From positions 75,034,001 to 75,098,000 of the forward strand of contig NC_072795.1 of NCBI RefSeq assembly GCF_028583425.1: a stretch of 64,000 bases of DNA, written 5' to 3'. The DNA is from Eublepharis macularius. Its lineage: Eukaryota > Chordata > Lepidosauria > Squamata > Eublepharidae. The translations under genes and the position numbers were made by a program. Shown piece by piece: positions 1-11,757 of the stretch. Below the pieces are notes generated by a model. It was not told where the DNA came from and searched no databases. It saw nothing but the letters and a program-made list of their open reading frames with translations. Positions within the stretch are counted from its first letter, which is position 1, and the number at the start of each line of letters is the position of its first letter.

Positions 1-1115
1 AATATTTCATTTATATCAGAAGCTCATATTTGGGTCCCTCAAATTTGTTTTTGAAACTGCAAAACAAATTTGTGGTTTGGTAAAACAGTTTTCACCCATA
101 AAATCCCTGAAGCAGGTGTGATTCTAGAATAATCAATCCGGTTGAGTAACAGGAGTGACAAAGACCCTTGCTGGGGCAGCATAGTGTTTTGTGTTTGCCT
201 ACAGCCCACGTTCAGGTAGCTATTGAGGGTGGTGGTGGCTGGTCTCAGCTCTGCTGGCTAGGAAGTTTTATCCTTCCAGCTAATTTCCCTGTCTACTGTT
301 TGCTGCACTGAACATTTGGGAAGAGAAGGGAAGAAGAAATGTTATTAAAAAATTGAAACAATGTGTAGGCTTAACTTTTTAAAAACTAAGACAATAGTCT
401 ATCATAAATATGTGAAAAATATTTTGGGACTGTGCCCAATACTCTTTGCTAACTACTGGAGTCATCTCTGCTCCAAATAAATGATATGAGATGCATAGGG
501 TTAATCTAGACAGTTACAGATATTTGCAGGAAAAAGGAAATTAGTACCATCACATAACAATGGGTCCTAAACCAGAACCTTCCTATCAATGCACTGAAAA
601 GCAACACCTATTTTTCTGGTGGAGTTATTTACTTATTTCATGAAGAATGGTTATTGTATATTCAAGAAGCTACAGACTAACTGTGACCTTAATCTTAAAT
701 CTCTTTACTCATGATGACATGACTAGCATGGGAGACTATTTGTTCATTGCCATCTTATTGTATACAGAAGCTGATTTGTTCATCTTTGTTTACAAACATC
801 TTTCAGACACAAGTCAATGTGGTGTATTAATTCAATCCTCAGGCCTCAAAAACTAATGTATGATTTAGAAGACCAATTTGAAACAGCTAGCATTCAGAAG
901 CTCTTGAGAGTACTAGTCACTGAAATGGAATACAGAAAATTGTATCAAAGTGGTATAAATGATCTAATATCCTTCTGTTGAAAATGCCAGAACTAAATAC
1001 TAGAGAGACTCCAGGATATGAGACAAGGAGCTCTGTAGTTTAATCATTATACATTATATAATGGAGATCTTTCATTGATATTGTGTCAAAAGAATGGAAT
1101 CCTTTGATCTTAGAG
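1..1115. other. AT-rich left flank, no gene seen
   Basis: AT-rich sequence with very few CpG. I see no coding exon, RNA gene or repeat I can name. It contrasts sharply with the CpG-rich sequence that begins near 1120. Confidence 0.5.
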
Positions 1116-1118
1116 ATA

Positions 1119-1260
1119 TTTCACACTCGGTGTTTACCGCGCTGTCAAGTAGAAGTCACGCCGATGGAGGCGGCTGCGGATTTCCCCCCTGTCCTTTCAC
1201 ACTTGTACTAATCCCCGAATCAGCCTCCCGAGATTTTTTTCACATTACCAGAGATACCCC
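1119..1260 (+). repeat. Left terminal region of the Harbinger-type element (degenerate inverted repeat)
   Basis: Starts TTTCACACTCGG, then CGCTGTCA, a GCCGAT and CTGCGGA. Reverse-complementing the right end near 16480-16609 gives TTTCACATTAGC, CGCTGTCA, CCCCGAT and CTGCGGA in the same order. Identity is only moderate by eye. A second partly matching stretch (AATCCCCGA, then a T-rich run, then ATACC) lies at about 1205-1265 and could be the better alignment. Confidence 0.4.
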
Positions 1261-1349
1261 GTCTTAGCCGCGGAATTTCCGGGCTCTCAATTAAAAAACA
1301 AAACTATCCAAAAAAGCACGCATGCGTGGAAACGTTTCGCCGGGGTTTT

Positions 1350-1660
1350 TTTTTTTTGTTTTTTTAAATACCGCGCCTGCGGCGTCAGCAGGCAAGCTAG
1401 AGAGAAGGGTTTGAGTTTTCTCTTCCTACGCTTTATTCTGTTTTCCCAGCCATAGCCGCTGTCTTCTTAGGCGCGCCGTTCTTTAGCTTAGTGCCCCTCT
1501 TGCCAAAGAGAGCTCATTAACCCCACCTTTAATACAGAGGTGGAATCTAGCTGAGAGGAGTCCCCCGTGCATGGTTGCTCGTTTAATTTGGGTCACGGGT
1601 GGGATTCATACGTGAGTTGCAGGCGCCCAATAAAAGTGTGTGAGTGCATGCTGAACACAG
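1350..1660 (+). promoter_or_regulatory. Promoter-like and poly(A)-like module without an ORF
   Basis: A T-rich run leads into TTTAAATACCGCG near 1363, followed by GC-rich sequence. About 270 bases further on, AATAAA (near 1630) is followed by a GT-rich stretch, as in poly(A) sites. No open frame longer than about 60 codons lies between. It could be the start of a noncoding transcript, an LTR-like remnant, or chance. Confidence 0.3.
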
Positions 1661-2790
1661 ACATCACAGTACAGCGACCAAGGTTTAAATATGATCCTGG
1701 TTACTTATTCAGAGGACCTTGAAAAGTGTGTCTGCGGATCATCCCCGTAATGCTCCTGGTGAGCTGGGTTCATCAAACAGGCCATTCATTCAACTCCTGT
1801 TGGATGCTTTTGGGGAGAATGTCCCAGCAATAACGCATTTATACCCCGTGTGGTGGAACGTCTCATATTTGTTCCCTCCCACCTAGAAGTTATACTTTCA
1901 ACCACCTTCTCCTGCCCACTCTGCCCAGAAAGGGGGAGGGGGGGTGGCTAATGACCAAGTCATCTGTCAGTTCTTACTACCAGTGGACATGGAACGTCAG
2001 CTGACAAACGGCACAGATGGGACCAAGGTTGTTGATCCTCATGTTACAATGTGAAATGCAGCAGACTGTGCGTTCTGCCACACGACAGACAGCTTAAAAG
2101 TCCACTTGACAGCATTGAGGCAGAGACGCTTCAAGACTTGCTTTCCCACTTCCTGCATCGAAGCAGCATGTCATATGACCATTGGTTCCATCTGTGCCTT
2201 TTGTCACTTGTGGGTCCTCTTTTTGTTTCTGCTATGTGACTTGATCCACAACATGAAAGATGCTATTGCATCTAGTGTGATCAGGGGAACAGGCTTCTTT
2301 TGACCGTGTGGATAAATTCAAGATGAGGATGCCAGGGGAGGTGACGTGTGGGTCTGTCAACTTATGGTTCTAGAGTCTGCTGCAAGCTGCGGCTTCTCCC
2401 TGGATTTCTGTCATGCAGTAACAGTATGTCAATAGATTTTCACCTTTACAACTGTTCCATGTTTGCTTGCTCCACTGGACTGATAGTTCAGGAAACAACA
2501 TAAACCTATGTTATGAATGACTCTGTGGGGCATCTTTTTCAATTTTTCCCCAAGATAGGGACCGGTGGGGTGGTTGCCTAACTGCTGCAATTAACTAACA
2601 TCTTGAGGTGTTCTCATGTTTACCCATCACAGACACATACGGCCTTGTCAACTATTGAAACCGAGCCATGATAGATGTTAAGTGTCAAGCATAATAAATA
2701 GATTGCTCGTGAACTGCGGGGACACCTCTGAAAAATTCTCAGTCCATAACAACGTTTAACACACACAATGTCTTATTTTTTAACATTGAA
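1660..2790. other. Left internal noncoding region of the element
   Basis: No supported gene. Short open frames near 2051-2303 match nothing I recognise. The stretch holds a pair of inverted 26-27 base arms (2003-2028 and 2179-2205), described separately. Confidence 0.4.
2003..2205. repeat. Inverted repeat pair, about 150-base loop
   Basis: The arm at 2003-2028 (containing GGCACAGATGGGACCAAGG) matches the reverse complement of 2179-2205 (containing GGCACAGATGGAACCAATGG) with a few mismatches. It could form a hairpin or mark a small internal repeat. Function unknown. Confidence 0.55.
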
Positions 2791-2796
2791 AACAGA

Positions 2797-2802
2797 TTTA
2801 TT
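2797..2802 (-). terminator. Poly(A) signal for SANT-B
   Basis: AATAAA read on the minus strand, about 330 bases past the SANT-B stop codon (3132-3130). The spacing is reasonable for a 3' UTR. Confidence 0.5.
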
Positions 2803-3129
2803 TATCAGAAACAAATAACACAGACTTCCCAACACCAAGGAACAAAAATCTTGTCACTGATTCAAAATTCCAATTTTGCATGACATTAGAACCACACAGT
2901 GATTAGAAAAAAATGAAAATAAGATCTTGCTTTTGCTGTTCATGAGAAATTATTATCCACATTGCAAACAACTTCAACATGATTCATAAAGCACTGGAAA
3001 TAATTGACATGTGAGAGTTGTCAATTGTAATCTTTCCTTCCATTACGTTATTTTTAAACATACATTTTTTTTCTTTCTGAAACAAACTAAAATATTGCTT
3101 AAACATTCTTCAAGCTGACATAACACTGG

Positions 3130-6100
3130 CTAATTCTTCTTGTCATCTCCTGATTGCTCTGATCCTGAGCTACGATGACCTCGCTCAAGTGCAGAAACCT
3201 TTTTCTTTAGAGAACTCAGTTCTTTGTGAAGGCTTCTATTGTTTCTCTCCAATCGGCATATTCTTTCATGGTATCTTCCCACTGTTGAGAAACAGCAAAA
3301 AAATTTATTTCTTCATGAAGAGATGGGTTTCGACATTGCGAGAACTTTGCGGTTATCAAAACTACACCAGTGACAAACAATTTTTTTTAATCCTTGTGGA
3401 AAACTTGAAGGCCATTCCTGGCATTTTTCAAGGTTTGAAAATATCCACAAAACAATCACCAGGTACGGTTGGTGGTGCTGAGATGGCTCCAGAAAACAAA
3501 ATCAAACAGAGTCCAGTTGTACCCTTGATACTGACCCATTTAATTTAAGCTTAAGGTGTCGTTATGAGTTGCGCTCTTTGTACGTTGCATAGTGGGTCAA
3601 AAGATAATGGTTAGGTGCATAAAAGGAGTGGACACTGCGGGGTAGATGCTTACATTTCCATCTGATATGCCAATGCAACCATATTCTTATGATATTGAGA
3701 TCATTTTGCCCATGATAAGGTACATGGAAGCCAAGCTATAACTACATGTTTGCAAATTGCAAAAGAGTATGGCCTCACCTCCCAGACCAACTGAAACTAA
3801 TGCAGCAAAATCTGTGGAGAAACATAGCTCTCACCACTGGACGCATCTGACGGAGAGATGTGTGTTCCACGAAAGCCGATATTTTGGCTTTTGGTGTTCA
3901 CAGTTCTCTTTGTCAAACTTTATCTGGTGGGGAGAGCCCTGGTTATCAAAGGAATCCGCAACATTGGAAGTGGTTGTTCTCGGAGGTGCCGGAGGAGTCT
4001 CTTTTATTCTGCAACCGCAGACTAACGTGGCCACTCCTATGACCCATTACAGGGATGGACTGATCTGCATACCACGGGGAAGATGTTTGCATCCACATAT
4101 TGGAAGGAGTTGTTTGAATCCACCCTGCACCCACCACGCGTTCAAAACCTATGAAAAATGTATCCTTTGTGCCTACTTGCATCTGCCAAATAGTCTAGTG
4201 ATTCATGAAATGTGCTTCAATTACATCGGTTATGTCAATAGTTTTGAACGGACACTATTTGATTATGTGACCACAGACTAGAACTGATGACTTATCTGGA
4301 TCTATGAATCCACATATCAATGACTCGGTGAATGTTTCCCTACTGACTTCCATACGTGATGTGGGATTGGTACTGTCGCGCCTGATCTGAGCCGCGTGAT
4401 CAGAAACACCACACCAAACTCTGCCTCAAGTTTTCCTTGGAATAGTCATACTTACTTCTTGATAGACATAGAGATTGTATTCCCTGCATACTATGATAGA
4501 TCTCGCCAATATCAGCGGATTGGTCTTTATTTGGCATCATGTCACGCAAACCTCCCGCTGAAGTATCACCTGCAAAATTAAAGTCAGTCAATATTTTAGG
4601 CAGATATTGAAGTGTCACCCAGCAAAATAAATCAGCGAAAAATGTAACTCCACTCAAATGTGGCATAGCTAAAACGTGCCTGGGGAAAATGAGAGAACTG
4701 GAGTTCCCTCTGCATCCTCGGTTCTGCCTTCCTCAACGGCGTTTCTGTCCTCATCCTCAGCATCAGAAGAAGTTGTTTCCTCAATTATGTGAAGTTTGTG
4801 CTCAGCGCTCATGGCATACTTTCTCACTGCGGCACCACTGTGTGTTGCTAAAGAAGCTAGAAAGAGAAAAGGTTTTGTTAGAAATTTCCAGAGGAATCCC
4901 ACATCTGAAGGTTGTGCAAGTGTTGGCAAGGCTGTAGTTTGAGCCTATGCTTGACATCTTTAGAGCCGCAGTGTGTTTTGTTCAAGGAATGAACTGATCT
5001 CCTCATCACCACATGTTGGGCATTGTTTACATTCACGATGATGAAGGATGGAAGATAAGTCACCACTTTGGGTTATGAAGACTTTGGACTGCTGATACAG
5101 AGACAATTTTTTCTGCCGGAGAAACCGCGCAGAAGATAACAGCCTTAGGCACAGGAAAAAACAAAGGAAACAAGATAATGGGAACACTGCTAAACACCCT
5201 TGAAAAATAAAGGCTGAAATTGTTTTCTAGTGATGAGAGCTATATCAAGAGATCGTGTTCACTTCACGTACCACTCAAGAAACGTTGACAAGGTGTTAGT
5301 TGTACTCCACTCACCTTCAAAGGAGTCATCATGGAGAACAAATATGTTTTGTTTTAGCTGAGAGTGGATCTGGTTACCTTGATGGTATTTTGCCCAGGCA
5401 ATAGTGCTTTGATTGGCAAAATAATGGCCATTCATTCCTGCAGAATCTCATGCAATCCCACAATTTTCAGAGCAGCTCTTGATGGCACGTGTGAACCACA
5501 CAAAAAATTACCTGAGGTACTCGGTTGTGGAGATACATCTCCGGGCATTATGGTTTCAGGAGCAGTCATGTCATCAGTTGCTTCTTCGTGACTACTGCCG
5601 GAAGATATAACGATTACGGTTTCTTCAGTTTCTAGGCAATGAGATCCACTGTCATCTGTTCTTTCTCTCTCTGAAGCTAGTGATTTAATACAGCAGAATT
5701 CCAATTAATGATCTTGTTATTGGTACATGGAATACACCACTCACTTCTCAAAGTACTTGGACAAGAAAGCAAATTTTTAAAATTGCACCATTTTCTGATC
5801 TGATGACGGATCAAAAAACAAATTAAAAATGGTGGCTTTGTTTGGAGTTCATGACTTCCTAAGAATCCTGTCGATGGTTTTTGAATTAGTTTGCCATGGG
5901 TGAACTCTAGTAAGCTAACAATCACATAAAAAGTTAAACTTACCTTGAGGAAATGCTGCTGTATTGATCTTTGCTGGGTCTTCAGTTGTCACTCCAAGAG
6001 GTGCATAGGCTTGCGCATCAGATTCTGCTGCACTTGATGATTCCACTGCAACAGTTTCTGAATTCTCATCATCCTCAGATGAAGTTTCTTCAATCTTGAC

Positions 6101-6862
6101 TGCTCTTTCACAGATAATCTCTGAAATGAAAAATCATTTGAACAATGGTAAAAAACGGAATGATCGCCCTGATAATGTTTCCCTTTACTTACTTTGCTTT
6201 TTATGATCCAGGCATTCAGTTAAGGGGATCAAACAGGATGCATAGCATAAAAGTGGTGACCGGGGGAATTGCATATTAACATGAAAGATGCTTTTGAGGA
6301 GATGGTATTTCTCTAAGAACACTCTATGGCTTTCCAATCGTGACAAATAATTCGAAGATTAAAATTAGAGCGTGACAAACAGAAGGTTGACTTCAAAAAA
6401 CACCCATTTGTTAATGAGGAATGAAGTCTCTTTGAGAACATGCCACTAAAAAGGTGTCATTAAACATGGGGGACTTGCATGGTCCGCCATGGAATGGGGG
6501 GGGGGTTCAAAAAACTCACCATCATGAGGTCTTTCTTGACATCGAGGCCTCCCTGCCGCCTTCCAGATTAGCATCATCGCGTTGTGCACCCTAATTCTAC
6601 GACTGCTTCTAGGAATGCATTGCAGTGCCTCCATTGATGAAATGAAATCGGACTTCAGTTTTTGGAATTTGCTTCGACACTGGTTGGCCGTTCGATGAAA
6701 TCCGCGACTGCGTAGCACTCTTGAAAGAAATCGATAGATGCCGCGGTTGCTTGATTGCGTGCTGGCCATTAACCGAGATGCATGCCCACTCCTCCGAACA
6801 ACCCTCAGAAGAAGAGATACCTCCTCCACTTCCCAGACATTTCCATGACGCCGGGAAATCAT
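3130..6862 (-). CDS. SANT-B: SANT/trihelix DNA-binding protein of the Harbinger element, six exons
   Basis: Exons, in transcript order: 6862-6520, 6120-5944, 5676-5512, 4856-4680, 4569-4456, 3281-3130. They join in phase 1 throughout and sum to 375 codons plus stop. Exon 1 encodes a Myb/SANT-like trihelix domain (about residues 8-115), with the tryptophan/EE start WEVEEVSLLL and the ANQCRSKFQKLK helix, rich in Arg and Lys. The middle exons are acidic and Ser/Thr-rich, typical of flexible linkers. The last exon is heptad-like (ERNNRSLHKELSSLKKKVSA), a probable coiled coil. The ATG at 6862 was chosen because it aligns with the SANT-A start; upstream codons in frame are non-ATG. Intron 4 begins with GC, not GT. 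By family analogy it should bind element ends and help the transposase reach the nucleus; that role is inferred. It is divergent from the transposase gene. Confidence 0.75.
3282..4455 (-). other. Intron 5 of SANT-B, with an open stretch of doubtful coding value
   Basis: An open minus-strand frame of about 78 codons lies at 3946-4182 with an upstream AG acceptor. I found no donor that keeps phase with the last exon, and direct joining of exon 5 to exon 6 already works. It could be an optional exon but is more likely intron. Confidence 0.4.
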
Positions 6863-7812
6863 TTTGCACCAAGTGAACTGCGCCACACACAAATTCCAAA
6901 AAGTTCTCTCAAGAGTGATTGGTCTCCCATTTCATCCGCCCGCCCCCTCAACGATTTTAGCCAATCGTCTTAGTGCCCGCCAAAAACATGGAATGTTCTC
7001 AAGTAAAAATTTATTTTGGTGGACAGATCAAGTGGAGGCTTATGATAATTTCTCAGAAGCGTGTGGACTTGTGACTGTGACATTGAAGTGTAATTTTGTT
7101 TAATTCGTGGTGAACACAGATAAACCATTTTAAAAAAAAATCTAGGACAAGATTTCCTACCCTACCGCACCGTTTTTTACTCTTTCGTGGATGGATGAAC
7201 GTGAAACTCGATTTCTTTTCCATCACGTGACTAGTAAAGGGGAAAGAAATTGTGGGAACCGAACAAGACAGTGGTGCGTGTGCGAATTGACAGGGCAAAG
7301 AATCACACAACGCTTTAGACTGACTGCATTCCTTGTGCTTGAAAAAAACGGGACCGAGTACTTTTTTTTTAATAAAACAAAGCGCTACTTCACAAAACAT
7401 ACATACCGCTATTTTTTTTTCTGATAGGTGTTTCAGAGTCAGGAAAACTGGACTGGGGAGGGGGTCAACACATCAATCCACTGTAATCCGCCCCTCTTAA
7501 TTTTGCTCCATCACATGTGTAGTCATCGCGACATTTGAGTGGAAGAACTGGTCAATCTGCTCCTGCAAGTCTACTCTATGCTCTTTGCCCTAAAAGACAC
7601 AAGCACAACTATCCCTAGCAAATGTCCTTCCTCCCCTCTAGGAAGTCATGATTTTTCTCCCGCCAAAAATGTGGCCACGATGATAGGCTGGCCAACTTGG
7701 GCGGGAGTTTTCCTTGGAACTGTGCGTTCTCCACTCTTGTGAACACATTTCTCTCACGGCATACTTTGGAATTGCGGAGGATTTTTTGAGCCCGATTTTA
7801 TTCTGCTGAATT
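6863..7812. promoter_or_regulatory. Divergent promoter region between SANT-B and the transposase
   Basis: For SANT-B (minus), a CCAAT box lies at 6922-6918 and an E2F-like GTTTTTGGCGGGC at 6987-6975. For the transposase (plus), E2F-like sites lie at 7652-7670 (TTTTTCTCCCGCCAAAAAT) and 7699-7713 (GGGCGGGAGTTTTCC), about 100-160 bases before the ATG. A second CCAAT sits at 6961. The sites are seen; E2F/NF-Y binding is inferred. Confidence 0.5.
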
Positions 7813-9516
7813 ATGTCTGCGGTCCGAGCATTGGCACTGGCCTTGCTTCACATCATCTTTATCTATATTCAGCGATCGATCGATGCCTGCAACAGTTACT
7901 GGATGCGAGTGGTTAGAAGAAGGAGAATGCTTAGGAAATCACTTGCACTGAGGTGCATACCTCCGCCTTTATGGAGAACAAGGAGAACAGCAATGAACAG
8001 AGCACGTTTTCTCGCTGTAGCCGGAATCAGAGTCCCCCGTCGCTACTGGATTTATCCCCGTAGCAGGGACTGGTGGGACAATTTCGTCACTGCCATATGG
8101 GATGACCAGCTGTGGATTGAAAATTTTCGTATGACCAGGGAGACTTTCAATGAATTGGTTCATTCCATAGGGCACCGTCTTTCCCGTCAGCGCACCAGAC
8201 TTCGCAATCCAATCTCTGTGGAGATGAGAGTCGCCATAGCACTTTGGTATCTTGCCAACTGTTCGACTTACCGTCAATGCATGAACCAATTCGGAGTGGG
8301 TATTTCAACAGTGGCAGGAATCGTCTTGGAGGTCTGCTTGGCGATAGAATTGGAGCTACTCAGTAGAGTCGTGTGCCTTGGACCTGATGTGGCGAGGGTG
8401 AGTACGCACTCATCTCCCAGAGTAACAGTCTCCATTCAAACTGTACTGGTCAAAGATTACAATTTGAAGCACAAAAAACTATGTTGCTGACATGTAGGCA
8501 ATGAGCTGCACCTTTAAACCAATTTTATCGTGCCATGAGCTTTCGAGAGTCGCGGTTCCCTTTTTTCTTGTGCGTTTGAACAAGCGAACTGTGATTCTCA
8601 AAAGCTTGAGCTACAGTAAAATTTGCAAGTGCTGAGGGTTCTACTGTACTCTTTTTTATTTCACTAGTACAGACTATGGCTAACTCCTCTGGATTCTGGA
8701 GATGTGAGACTGCCTCAGCGCTGTAGTGAGGAGATTATGAATATAGGCGGTGGGAGAAAGAGGGGATTCTCTCTAACAGCAATCTTGTTTTTTTCTCTTT
8801 CATTGCAGATTATGTCTGGATTTCAGAAACTTGGCTTTCCTCATTGCATTGGTGCAGTTGATGGCACCCATGTTGCCATTTGCAAATTTAAAGGCCGTGG
8901 ACGGGAGTACATCAACCGCAAGAAATTCAATTCCATTCTCATCCAGGGCACGGTGGACCATACTGGAAGATTCATTGATGCAGAGGTTGGCTGGAGTGGG
9001 CGGAACCATGACGCCTTTGTTTTTGTGAATTCTGCAATTTGTACGGCAATGGATGCGGGGGTGTTTGTGCCAGGCAACCCCAGTCTTACAATAGAGGGTG
9101 TAACCGTGCCACCACTCATCATATCTGATGCAGCCTACCCCATGAGAAGGTGGCTGATGAAGCCCTTCAATAGGCCCCACACTCCCGCAGAAGCATACTT
9201 TGACCGCTGCCTCACCAGAGCTAGGACCATAGTGGAAAGATGTTTCGGACGTTTGAAGGGGCGCTGGAGGTGTTTGAGGTCACAGCTTATGGTTGCGGAG
9301 GAGAATGTGACCTGCATAGCTACCGCGTGTGTGGTGCTACATAACATTTGTGAATTGAAAGGTCATGGCATTCCAGAGGATGATTCTCCCGTGAGGCCTG
9401 TGGAGGTGGATGAGGAATCTCTTGAACTCCCTGTGGGAGACAGAAGGCACCGGGAGGAGGGGAAGTTGGTGCGCGATGCCCTTGCACGCCACATGTTTCG
9501 AAACAGAGAAATCTAA
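7813..9516 (+). CDS. HARBI1-like PIF/Harbinger DDE transposase, two exons
   Basis: Exons 7813-8397 and 8809-9516 join in phase 0 to give 430 aa; HARBI1 itself is about 350 aa, so this one has a longer N-terminus. Residues 1-60 hold a short hydrophobic stretch, then an Arg-rich patch. Residues 105-185 match the helical region before the nuclease (RMTRETFNELV, then FGVGISTVAGIV, a helix-turn-helix-like block). The catalytic DDE_Tnp_4 core is present: Asp213 in GAVDGTHVAI, Asp263 in GRNHDAF, Asp302 in ISDAAYPM and Glu338 in IVERCFGRLKGRW. No triad residue is missing and no stop interrupts the frame. It would cut and join DNA at the element ends in the nucleus. The ATG at 7813 is the first in frame. 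The intron carries a Penelope-derived fragment. Confidence 0.88.
8570..8702 (+). repeat. Penelope-type terminal fragment in the transposase intron
   Basis: The order AACTGTGATTCTCAAAAGCTTGAGCTAC, a CTACTG.ACTCTTTTT run and ACAGACTATGGCTAACTCCTCTG matches the reverse complement of 39571-39692, the end of the Penelope-like element. Its last 36 bases look like an exon (AG before, GT after) but derive from the repeat. The GAAA of the hammerhead-like core is changed here. Confidence 0.65.
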
Positions 9517-9765
9517 CAATATAAAAAGCTCTTCAGTCTGATTGTGAAAAAATCTGTGGTTGAACTAAGAAACGATTGTTGCATGTTCAGAGGTTGGACT
9601 CACGGTTTCAAAAAATGTTTCTTGTTGGTTTTGCCTTGATTGGATGTGTCATGCATTCAGTTGCAAGTGCTGGATTCCTATGAAACATGGTTTGTTAGAA
9701 AGCTTTGTTTAGAGATTCAATGATGATCTAATGAGTGAATTCTCATTGTTCCATTCCTGTTTTGA

Positions 9766-9771
9766 AATAAA
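9766..9771 (+). terminator. Poly(A) signal for the transposase
   Basis: AATAAA about 250 bases after the transposase stop codon. Confidence 0.55.
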
Positions 9772-9779
9772 TTTTTATA

Positions 9780-11600
9780 ACATCATGGTAAGAAATGTTC
9801 TGTTCGGTGGGCATCAAGTGAGCAGGAGGGGTTTCCACAAAGAGGGAAAGTGAAAAAAAGGGTTCATCATTGCACAGCCCAGGGGTGCCAAGATGGTCAG
9901 CACACTGTTGAATGCTAGCTTATCCGTGTGAAACAGCATCAGATCCACAAACACCCTCCCCCAACGTCACACTTCCACAGTGTTCCCTGCGATGGGAACC
10001 ACCTACAGAACAAAGGAAAAATGACAACCACACACCAAAGTACTCTATTATAAAAAAACCATTCTCTCCTTCAAACTAAAATTGAGAAGGACAGTGTGAG
10101 ACATAACACAGGCAGTACATAACACAACTAACCATACTGTGCAGAATTAAACCAAACTCTATCACGGGAAATAAAAAAAATTATTTCTTTAAGGTCTTTC
10201 AGGTTCCCATTTGGTGGGCACAACAGGACACGAAAGCAGCCTACAACACCAAATAACACAAATAGCATGCACAAATTCTGCCAGCAATTATGATCGGGGG
10301 ATTATTGTGTGTGAATTACGTAGTGTTATCTCTCTGGTTGAGGGAATGCTGTCACGGCCTTAGGTCTGCACCCACCGGTTTTTATATTCAAACAAGTGAC
10401 ATAAAAAATCCTTTCTTATAGCAATTGTGTTTTGGGTTGTTCTGTAAGGTGAAGTGACTTGTGCCCTATTTTCCCCTATAATAATAATAATAGCATTCGA
10501 TTTATATACCGCCCTTCAGGACAACCTAATGCCCACTCAGAGCGGTTTACTAACTGTTATTATTCCCCCAAAAAAGTCACCCTGTGAGGTGGGTGTTGCT
10601 GAGAGAGCTCCAAAGAACTGTGACTCGGCCAAGGTGACCCAGCTGTCTTCAAGCGGAGGAGTGGGGAATCACACCCAGCTCTCCAGATGCCCTTTGGTGT
10701 TCTCCCCCACCACCAATGTAGACGGTGTCTGGTCTACCGCACAGTTAAAGGCACGAAGTTGTGTGGCACGAGAACCGCCCTTCGAGGTGGAACCAAATGC
10801 CCCCCCCTCCAGGTTGGTTTGCCTTGGTGCTTGCTTGGGGGGTTGGAGGACAGGTAGGAAACGTTCCCCTGATGTCACTGGGCATCTTTCATGCAATATT
10901 CCTAACCCCAGAACGACCAGCCTCTCTTATTTTCAACGTGGGAGATGATGGAGAAAGAGGGTGCCAAGAACAACATATTTTTCAGTCCATTAAAAGGACC
11001 ACCCAACCGGCATCTGCCTGAACCATGTTAGAGGAAGTTAGGACAGGTGGGAGCAGGCACCATGAAAGTTGGCAGCATTTTGATTACAAAAGGCCACCCT
11101 GAACTACCTGGGAAGATGAATTCCTTTTTCTCCATATAGAAACATGGATATTGTTTGAAGAATGGGGCACCTTGTTTTGGAGTCCGTAAAATCTTTATGA
11201 AATTCATGTGGAGACGGAAGGGAAGGTCTCCAACGGTTTGTGTTGGATTTGGTCGGAAACCCCCCGCCCCAAGCTCTGCTAACTCTGGCAGAAGGTTTCG
11301 GAATCGAGATTCTAGCCAGTAAGCTAGTTCTGTGGTGTCTTTCCGTGTCAGTGTTCCCCAAATACTGACAAGAATTCCTGATTCTTAAAACCAAATATAT
11401 ACAGCTGAGACAGGCGTCCCCTGCACACCCCTACTATTATCCCCGAAATATTTCCAGCTCATGTTTTGAGTTGCATTGTTCAGCAATCCGATGTACGCAT
11501 GAACCTTTTCTTCCTTATCAAGCATTTCGGCGAAGGTGGGAAACATTTGTATTTGAATTCGCCCCTGCACTCATGCTGTCTGTAGAAATGGCCAACCTTT
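9780..11600. other. Intergenic part of the element between transposase and SANT-A
   Basis: No coding exon recognised apart from the interspersed repeat at 10478-10700. The longest open frame (10454-10948) runs through that repeat and is not convincing. Confidence 0.45.
10478..10700 (+). repeat. Reptile-type interspersed repeat (LINE 3'-end or SINE-like)
   Basis: An (AAT)n run is followed by ATTTATATACCGCCCTTCAG, CACTCAGAGCGGTTTAC and CACCCTGTGAGGTGGG. This layout is common in dispersed repeats of squamates. It is an insertion inside the Harbinger-type element. The family is not assigned. Confidence 0.55.
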
Positions 11601-11757
11601 ATTTTGGCGGAATTTTTTTTTTTGGAAAAAAAATTGCTCGCAACGATTAACCCTGACACAGCCAATCAGAGACGTTTATTTGGGTCGGAATATGATGTCT
11701 CTGACAAATCAGGATTGGCCTCTTCGACCGGGGAACCCAGGACTACAGGAAATAGAC
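11600..11757 (+). promoter_or_regulatory. SANT-A promoter region
   Basis: E2F-like TTTTGGCGGAATTT at 11602-11615 and a CCAAT box at 11662-11666, 156 and 96 bases before the chosen ATG. This is the same pair of motifs as at SANT-B and SANT-D. Confidence 0.5.

Noticed and set aside
3831-4182. Possible extra exon of SANT-B
   Set aside because: No donor keeps phase with the last exon, and exon 5 joins the last exon directly in phase.
3757-4281. 174-codon plus-strand open frame
   Set aside because: Lies antisense inside the SANT-B gene, with no domain signature or splice context of its own.
4960-5187. Open minus-strand frame with CKQCPTCGDE, zinc-ribbon-like
   Set aside because: The acceptor gives the wrong phase for the SANT-B chain and there is no GT donor at the end; likely intron.
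8668-8703. A 36-base in-phase segment between AG and GT in the transposase intron, first read as an exon
   Set aside because: It matches the end of the Penelope-like repeat; direct joining of 8397 to 8809 keeps the frame and gives a family-like sequence.
10454-10948. 164-codon open frame in the Harbinger-type element
   Set aside because: It runs through a dispersed repeat and shows no domain.
11680-11757. Longer SANT-A N-terminus
   Set aside because: The upstream frame begins at a non-ATG codon; the ATG at 11758 aligns with the SANT-B start.
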